Part shown: positions 1 through 5,024 of the stretch, in pieces
Position numbering within the stretch: the first letter of the stretch is position 1
Layout: each line of letters starts with the position of its first letter
From: Fidelibacterota bacterium UBA2980
Lineage (GTDB): Bacteria; Fidelibacterota; Marinisomatia; Marinisomatales; Marinisomataceae
DNA: 5,024 bases
NCBI GenBank assembly: GCA_002348725.1
Contig: DEAO01000027.1
Span: forward strand, 15,408-20,431
Direction: 5' to 3'
Notes under the pieces: generated by a model
What the model was told of the DNA's origin: nothing
Databases searched by the model: none
The model's input: the letters and a program-made list of their open reading frames with translations, nothing else
Program-made: the position numbers and the translations under genes

Positions 1-2642
1 TGTGAATTTAAATTCTCCCAGTCTTCATAGCGCAAATAAATATAGTCCCATTTTTTATTATCCTGCTTAGTTGCATCAATACACCATTGTTTTAAGCGTT
101 CAATTTTTAATTGATCATTCATATCTTCAGCGCCTTTTGTTTCAATTATCCAATGATCACCATTTGATAATTTGACAATGAAATCTGGATGATAATTACT
201 AATACCGCCATCATGATTGATATATTCAATTTTAAAATAAATCTGTATGAAATTTTTAACAAATGCCGTCACATCGGGACAATTATCTATTACATTTGCA
301 ATTTCCAGCTCAAATCTTGAATCACCCACAATTCGATTAAAGACTGATTTTCTAGGAGTAATTCTTTCTTCACTGTGTAATACAGCAAATGGTTTGGTAT
401 TACCTACGCTTATATATTCATTTAAGATAGCCTCTCCTTCATCAAGCACTGTTAAGTCATTAATTTCTTTTCTAAAGGTTCGTATAATGGTTTCAATTGG
501 TACTGATTCTTGTAAATTTCTTGCAATATTAGTGTCGTTTAAATCAACTGTAGTTCCAAATAAATAATTGGTAATAAAATCTTTTACTTTTTCATATAAA
601 ATATCCTGTCCTCCATATAGACGTAAATCTCTCATGATAGATCGAGCAAAATGACTGCAAATAGCTGTAGAATCTGGTTCATAATCTTTATCAAGCTGAG
701 TAATGCTTTTGACTTCACCTTCAACAATATCTCTTAAAACTATTACTCTTTGCTCTTCTTTAGTGAAACTTCTTATTGTGACAGTTTTAAATGAAAACTT
801 ACTAGGATCTAAATCAGAAAAATCTTTGTAATTGCGCGCTATTCTTGCACTAAGTTTTGGGATCTTTATTTCAAGCTCATCCATATCTTTTTTAGGATTA
901 TCTTTATCAATAGATATAACTACAGGTGCTATTGGGCTAGTTGAAGGTCCCATAGGTCTGTGTTCAAGATCCACTCCTTCACTTTTAATACTTTCAACGA
1001 ATTCAAGAAATGCTTCTGTGCCAATAACGCTTACCATTTCAGTAATATCATCATTGCCAAAATACATTCTACGTAGCCCCCTACCAAGTGTCTGTTCAGG
1101 AAGAATATTAGATTTAGCAGTATATGGTCTTAATCCAACAATTGTTGTGACATTTTGTACATCCCAACCCTCTTTAAGCATTAATACTGAAACAATTGCC
1201 TTAACAGGATTTTCTATGCTATCAATGTTATTTGCTAGATTACGAAGCTCTTTTAATTCTTCTTCATTTTTTGATGAAGTTGCTTCTGAAATCTCACCAT
1301 TTTTCTTGGTATGAATTGTAAAAGTAGCCTCCCCAGACAATTCTGGATAAGTCATTTGAAGATATTCAGCAACATCATCACAATTTTGTGTATCATCAGT
1401 CATTACAAACAATACAGCTTTTTTACCTAATTTCTTGTGCTCTTCATACGCTTTTTTCCACTCTATTACTCCTAAATGAAGGTAGTCTCTGTATTTTTCT
1501 GAAAATTTAGTAGATTGATTTTCTTTTAATTTTCCTCTACTCGCTTGGTCTGGTAAAATTGGAGTTTTGACCACGCGTTGATGAATGGCTTCAACTAATG
1601 GATAATCAGATACAGTTTGAACAAAAATATTACCGTTTGAATGCTTAGGTGTTGCAGTAACATCTATTTGCAAAGAAAGCTTTGACCCCTTTTGAAGTAA
1701 TTGATTATGAATGTCTTGAATAGATTTAAACCATGCCATTTTAGGGTCGTGAATATGATGAGCTTCATCATTAAAGACAACAAGTTCATCTATATCTCTG
1801 ACTATATCTCCAACAGAAATTTTATTATCGGTAGTATTTGCTACAGGTTTTGACCCTAAGAAGTAATCAGTCGTATCTGCATCATCAAAAGAAGCTTCGT
1901 TATCAGAACGACTATAAACTCGATGAATATTAGTTAGAAAAATATTTCCATACGGACTCATGGTTGATACTTGATCTTGAATATGCAATTTTGGTTGAAA
2001 ATCTCTTCTCCAATCTCTACCATCAAATCCATTAGATGGCAATGCAGGATCGCTAAAAAAAATACTTAATGAATCAAAGTCATCTCGCAAACGGTCTAAA
2101 ACAATAATATTTGGAGCAATAACTAAAAAATTAGTAGATAGATCTGAATCTTCCTCGTATTGCTTATGAAAATAACTCCAAACCAATAATAGGGACATTA
2201 CCTTTGTTTTACCTGTTCCCGTTGCTTGTTTTGTTAAGACTCTAAACCAGTGCTCTTCAAACATATCTGGGGTAACTCTACTATGCTCATCATACTTTAA
2301 CAAGTCCTGAGGAGATCTACATCCTCTTATTTCATAAAGATATATCACTGTTTCTACAGATTCACGCTGGGCAAAATAATAATTGAATGTTTTTCCATCG
2401 CTGTTTGGAATAGGATGTTCAGTTTTGAACCAAAAATTTAAGAGCGATAAAGTGGTATCAGATGCTCCTGCATAATCGCTTTCTCTCCATTCCTGCACCT
2501 CCTTACGTAAACGAACTACAAATGGAGCTAATAATTTTTCATATGCACCTTTTTCTCGTAAGCTTTCTTCCGCTGGAAACCAACGTATTTCAGGTTCAGC
2601 AACCTTAAATGGATTAGTTGGAAAGTCTGGATGTAATCCCAT
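1..2642 (-). CDS. res: Type III-like restriction subunit: DEAD/DEAH helicase with C-terminal PD-(D/E)xK nuclease, C-terminus cut by window edge
   Basis: Reading the minus strand from ATG at 2642-2640 gives 880 uninterrupted codons to the window edge; no stop is present, so the gene is 3'-partial. Superfamily 2 helicase motifs appear in order: Walker A ATGTGKT at residues 140-146 (nt 2205-2225), DEAH at 292-295 (nt 1758-1769), VTATP at 328-332, a motif V-like LKEGWDV at 489-495, and motif VI EQTLGRGLRR at 516-525, whose QxxGRGxR form is typical of type III Res. A nuclease motif follows: PD at 819-820 and ETK at 834-836 (nt 135-188). By family knowledge the protein hydrolyses ATP and, with Mod, cleaves unmodified DNA. 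EcoP15I Res is about 970 residues; the nuclease motif here lies 44 residues from the visible end, so probably little is missing. About 140 residues precede Walker A and roughly 290 separate motif VI from the nuclease. The start overlaps the mod stop, which suggests translational coupling; there is no strong Shine-Dalgarno sequence. All key residues are present. Confidence 0.95.
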   Translation of the reverse strand, partial: MGLHPDFPTNPFKVAEPEIRWFPAEESLREKGAYEKLLAPFVVRLRKEVQEWRESDYAGASDTTLSLLNFWFKTEHPIPNSDGKTFNYYFAQRESVETVIYLYEIRGCRSPQDLLKYDEHSRVTPDMFEEHWFRVLTKQATGTGKTKVMSLLLVWSYFHKQYEEDSDLSTNFLVIAPNIIVLDRLRDDFDSLSIFFSDPALPSNGFDGRDWRRDFQPKLHIQDQVSTMSPYGNIFLTNIHRVYSRSDNEASFDDADTTDYFLGSKPVANTTDNKISVGDIVRDIDELVVFNDEAHHIHDPKMAWFKSIQDIHNQLLQKGSKLSLQIDVTATPKHSNGNIFVQTVSDYPLVEAIHQRVVKTPILPDQASRGKLKENQSTKFSEKYRDYLHLGVIEWKKAYEEHKKLGKKAVLFVMTDDTQNCDDVAEYLQMTYPELSGEATFTIHTKKNGEISEATSSKNEEELKELRNLANNIDSIENPVKAIVSVLMLKEGWDVQNVTTIVGLRPYTAKSNILPEQTLGRGLRRMYFGNDDITEMVSVIGTEAFLEFVESIKSEGVDLEHRPMGPSTSPIAPVVISIDKDNPKKDMDELEIKIPKLSARIARNYKDFSDLDPSKFSFKTVTIRSFTKEEQRVIVLRDIVEGEVKSITQLDKDYEPDSTAICSHFARSIMRDLRLYGGQDILYEKVKDFITNYLFGTTVDLNDTNIARNLQESVPIETIIRTFRKEINDLTVLDEGEAILNEYISVGNTKPFAVLHSEERITPRKSVFNRIVGDSRFELEIANVIDNCPDVTAFVKNFIQIYFKIEYINHDGGISNYHPDFIVKLSNGDHWIIETKGAEDMNDQLKIERLKQWCIDATKQDNKKWDYIYLRYEDWENLNS

Positions 2643-2644
2643 TA
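2640..2644 (-). other. mod/res stop-start overlap (TAATG)
   Basis: On the minus strand the mod stop TAA (2644-2642) shares its last base with the res start ATG (2642-2640). The sequence just upstream, GAAAGTGAAGCTC, offers no strong Shine-Dalgarno match. This suggests that ribosomes finishing mod restart on res, keeping restriction subunit output tied to, and probably below, methyltransferase output. The overlap is seen directly; the coupling is inferred. Confidence 0.85.
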
Positions 2645-4798
2645 GAGCTTCACTTTCATAATTTTCATGGTATCATTTCCAAAAATATCAACCACCTTCA
2701 CAGCTATGGTAGTCTTATTTTTTGACATTTCTTTAGCAGTTGAAGTTAACTCTAATGATGTTTGATCTTTGGTTCTAAAGGACTGCCATTCATTTTCAAA
2801 TACAAAGTCTCCCGTCCATTTTTGCTCAAACTCATCAAGGTTATCTTCTTTGGCCACTCTTATTATTTCTTGCTTTGATTCAAAGTCAAAATCTACAGAC
2901 CAATAATCAATCCAATCAGTCCATTTCTTGGTTAATTGCTCTGGTTTGATAATTCCATTTGCATCTTTAGATAGCTTAACAATCTGGCCTTGATCAACAA
3001 TAATTTTAGATTGTTTGTTTTTTAACGATTCTTCAGTTTGTTGTAATTGGCCTTGTTGATAAAAAACAGTAAAATCAGTTAATTTCACTGCTAAAGTATT
3101 TCCTTTAATGATAGGAGTAAATTCAATATATGCCACATCATGAAATTGCACTTCACCTTTAGCTACTGCTCTTTTGTCAAATACTTCTGGAGGAATTTGT
3201 TTATAAGCTAAATCAATCCCATGTTTTTTTGCTTCATCTTGAACGCTTGGAAATAATCCCATCTCATATTCAAATCCTAATATATCTACTTTAGAGATTT
3301 TATTTTGCAAACATTCATCAACAACTTCTTCTACATGTTTTCTTGATAATGGAAAATTCACAGGACCTACACTGACCATTCTCCCAGCTTTTTTTCCATG
3401 AAATGTCTTAAAACCATCAAGCGGTTCTGAGTTATATGCATTTAAAATCAATCCAATAAACTGTTTATTTTTTTGAGCAGATTTCTTAGCAGCATCTTCA
3501 TCTCTCAAATTTTCATACTCTTTCACAAAATGTTGAGCCTGATATTTTCCAAGATTTAGAATTTCAAAAGCTCTGTAATTTTTACCTTCTTCTTTCATTG
3601 CTCGTTGGACATATAACATACGTTTACGTGTTGTATGGACAGAAAATTTTCCAATATCAGAAACGATCCATTTTCTATTAAGTTTTTCAGCAACAGCTGC
3701 AGTTGTTCCACTGCCAACAAAAAAATCAGCAACAATGTCACCTTCATTAGATGAAGATTTAATTATTCTCTCTAATAATTGTTCTGGCTTCTGTGTTGGA
3801 TAGCCAAGCAATTCTTTCCTTGCCTTTCCGAAAGATCCAACATTTGGAATATCTTTCCATACTTCTTTGATGACTTGTCCCTTGCTTTCATTTAAATATT
3901 TTTTATACATTACTCTTTTTCCATCAGGGCCATAACGTCCAGTATCACTCATTCTGTATAAACCTTTGCCATCATTATCGTCATATTTATAGAACTGCTT
4001 AACATATTCTTCTCTAAGTTTAGTATATTGAGGAATAAATTGCGTATCTTTTGACTTCGAATAGAATAGAATTTTTTCATGAGATTTTGGAAATGATTTT
4101 ATATTTTTAGATCTATTTGAAGCAGAATTCTCATAAGTCCAAATTATCTCATTCCTAAAGTTTTCAATTCCAAAAATTTCATTCATTATAATTCTTAACA
4201 GTGTATTTACTCTGTAATCGCAATGAACATAAATTGATCCGTCGTCTGCAAGAAGATCTCTCATAAGAATCAATCTTTCATAAATCATTGATAAAAAAGA
4301 ATCTTGTCCTAAACCCCAAGTATCTCTATACGCTAATTGCTCTAATACATTTGGTTTTTTCTCTAGAGACTGATCTCCAATTTGAACATCCATAGTAAAA
4401 TCAGCACCTACATCAAATGGCGGATCAATATAAATAAGTTTTATTCCACCTTGCTTTTCAATTTCTTCACGCATTGGACCATGCTTCAACGAGGATAAGA
4501 TATGCTTATTATCTCCCCAAATTAATTTATTACATCCTTTTTGTTGTCTTCCGCTTTCATCAAATAAGGATAATTGCAATTCTTTTATTTCTTCAGAACG
4601 AGGAGTGTCTACATGTTCAATGGTTTGAAAAGGAAGCACCACATTAGTAACTTCATCGGTCTTCCCATTCCATAACAATTCAAGTTGTTTTCTTTGTTTA
4701 AATAAAAGGAATCGATATTTTTCAGGAAGCTCTTTCCCTTCTTCAATACAGCGAACAATATCTCTTTTTTCTGAATCAGTTAGATTTAACATTTCCAA
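2642..4798 (-). CDS. mod: Type III-like DNA (adenine-N6) methyltransferase, beta class, modification subunit
   Basis: This enzyme would transfer a methyl group from S-adenosylmethionine to adenine N6 in a specific DNA site, protecting host DNA and giving the restriction complex its specificity. Numbering is from TTG. Catalytic motif IV is DPPF at residues 125-128 within LIYIDPPF (nt 4415-4426). GSIYVHCD at 187-194 follows. The region from about 215 to 330 is the likely target recognition domain. TQKP at 335-338 and the AdoMet-binding FVGSGTT at 360-366 (nt 3701-3721) come next. Motif IV before motif I defines the beta class used by type III Mod proteins, and DPPF rather than SPPY/W argues for adenine-N6. 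About 350 residues follow motif I, ending with segments such as DYWSVDFDFE (631-640) and VVDIFGNDT (702-710); I recall similar ends in homologues but cannot verify this. EcoP15I Mod is about 645 residues, so this one is longer. The gene looks intact. TTG at 4798 and ATG at 4792 are both possible starts. Confidence 0.95.
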   Translation of the reverse strand: MEMLNLTDSEKRDIVRCIEEGKELPEKYRFLLFKQRKQLELLWNGKTDEVTNVVLPFQTIEHVDTPRSEEIKELQLSLFDESGRQQKGCNKLIWGDNKHILSSLKHGPMREEIEKQGGIKLIYIDPPFDVGADFTMDVQIGDQSLEKKPNVLEQLAYRDTWGLGQDSFLSMIYERLILMRDLLADDGSIYVHCDYRVNTLLRIIMNEIFGIENFRNEIIWTYENSASNRSKNIKSFPKSHEKILFYSKSKDTQFIPQYTKLREEYVKQFYKYDDNDGKGLYRMSDTGRYGPDGKRVMYKKYLNESKGQVIKEVWKDIPNVGSFGKARKELLGYPTQKPEQLLERIIKSSSNEGDIVADFFVGSGTTAAVAEKLNRKWIVSDIGKFSVHTTRKRMLYVQRAMKEEGKNYRAFEILNLGKYQAQHFVKEYENLRDEDAAKKSAQKNKQFIGLILNAYNSEPLDGFKTFHGKKAGRMVSVGPVNFPLSRKHVEEVVDECLQNKISKVDILGFEYEMGLFPSVQDEAKKHGIDLAYKQIPPEVFDKRAVAKGEVQFHDVAYIEFTPIIKGNTLAVKLTDFTVFYQQGQLQQTEESLKNKQSKIIVDQGQIVKLSKDANGIIKPEQLTKKWTDWIDYWSVDFDFESKQEIIRVAKEDNLDEFEQKWTGDFVFENEWQSFRTKDQTSLELTSTAKEMSKNKTTIAVKVVDIFGNDTMKIMKVKL

Positions 4799-4807
4799 TA
4801 TTACTTA
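4790..4807 (-). other. Short junction between the upstream gene and mod, with two candidate mod starts
   Basis: Read on the minus strand, the upstream stop TAA is followed by GTAATA, then TTG GAA ATG. The longest mod frame uses TTG (4798-4796), while ATG two codons later (4792-4790) is the more usual start codon. No Shine-Dalgarno sequence is well placed for either: there is no purine-rich block before TTG, and the only GGA lies two bases before ATG, which is too close. Translation of mod therefore probably depends on coupling to the upstream gene or on leaderless-like or weak initiation. I favour ATG slightly, which gives a protein of 716 residues. There is no room for a promoter here, so any promoter for mod lies inside or before the upstream gene. 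Confidence 0.6.
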
Positions 4808-5024
4808 GTTATTATTATAATATCCATTATCTATTTGTTTCTTTAAATACTCAAAATAACTTTTTTGGTAAACGCCAAACCCATTAGCTAAAAATCTTAA
4901 AGAATTATTTTGTCCTTGTTTTAAACTGTAGGGAAAATTTATATGTATACCTTCTTCTTGATCTGCTTTTCTATATTTAGATTTAATTTTTCTATAATAC
5001 CACGCTCTCGGAGTGTCCACAAAT
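4805..5024 (-). CDS. C-terminal part of an unrecognised protein, 5' end outside the window
   Basis: The frame is open from the right edge and stops at TAA (4807-4805), giving 72 visible residues. A GTG lies at 5020-5018, but the frame continues upstream of it (TTT at 5023-5021) and no ribosome binding site can be seen in the four remaining bases. It is therefore more likely the tail of a longer gene than a 71-residue protein. The tail is basic and rich in tyrosine and asparagine, with about 12 Lys/Arg against 6 Asp/Glu, 9 Tyr and 8 Asn, and it ends in YYNNN. There is no signal peptide, membrane segment or catalytic motif that I recognise. The segment SLRFLANGFGVYQKSYFEYL, about 20-40 residues before the stop, has the A-x3-G-V spacing of a helix-turn-helix, but the match is weak. 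It sits 6 or 12 bases upstream of mod on the same strand, so it is very probably in the same operon. Possible roles are a specificity or accessory subunit, a regulator, or an unrelated gene; I cannot choose between them. Confidence 0.75.
   Translation of the reverse strand, partial: FVDTPRAWYYRKIKSKYRKADQEEGIHINFPYSLKQGQNNSLRFLANGFGVYQKSYFEYLKKQIDNGYYNNN

Noticed and set aside
247..567. Plus-strand open frame of 106 codons
   Set aside because: It lies wholly antisense to res, in the C-terminal linker and nuclease-proximal part. It has a low-complexity Ser/Leu-rich product typical of a shadow frame, and the minus-strand res frame here reads as a coherent protein.
832..1314. Plus-strand open frame of 160 codons starting at a non-ATG codon
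   Set aside because: It is antisense to the res region encoding helicase motifs V and VI. The Ser/Leu/Ile-rich translation resembles a complement of real coding sequence and has no recognisable domain.
2055..2062. A8 tract in res, plus seven-base A/T runs in mod near 3224-3230, 3389-3395 and 3719-3725, as possible phase-variation switches
   Set aside because: Type III mod genes can be phase variable through long tandem repeats, but these runs are short and ordinary for AT-rich DNA. I saw no tandem di- to pentanucleotide repeat in mod.
4805..5020. The upstream frame as a complete 71-residue protein starting at GTG
   Set aside because: The frame stays open to the window edge and no ribosome binding site can be assessed, so a truncated longer gene is the simpler reading.
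4600..5024. Shared VDTPR peptide and similar GACACTCC DNA in Mod (residues 63-67) and in the upstream tail
   Set aside because: The similarity covers only about a dozen bases and does not extend on either side, so chance is more likely than duplication.

Overview
The window holds most of a type III-like restriction-modification operon. It is read entirely on the minus strand, so transcription runs from the right edge (position 5024) to the left edge (position 1). The DNA is AT-rich, by eye about one third G+C. The proteins use the standard code, and arginine codons are a mix of AGA and CGN. Nothing fixes the host lineage: there is no rRNA, tRNA or housekeeping gene here, and this module type moves horizontally among bacteria and archaea.

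Layout in the direction of transcription: (1) 5024-4805, the C-terminal 72 residues of an unrecognised gene that begins outside the window; (2) 4798-2642, a complete adenine-N6 DNA methyltransferase of the beta class (Mod, 718 codons from TTG or 716 from ATG); (3) 2642-1, a DEAD/DEAH-type restriction subunit (Res). The res frame is open without a stop for 880 codons up to the window edge, where only its extreme C-terminus appears to be missing. Res carries the superfamily 2 helicase motifs and a C-terminal PD-(D/E)xK nuclease motif.

The genes are packed very tightly. The upstream stop is 6 bases before the TTG or 12 bases before the ATG of mod, and the mod stop overlaps the res start by one base (TAATG). 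No stretch is free of genes, and I see no internal promoter, terminator, RNA gene, mobile element, CRISPR array or repeat array. By family knowledge, Mod would recognise and methylate a specific DNA sequence, and Res with Mod would translocate or signal along DNA and cut DNA that lacks the mark. Both proteins look intact, so the system is probably functional, provided the missing end of res is normal. The least understood part is the gene entering from the right, which may be a third component of the locus.
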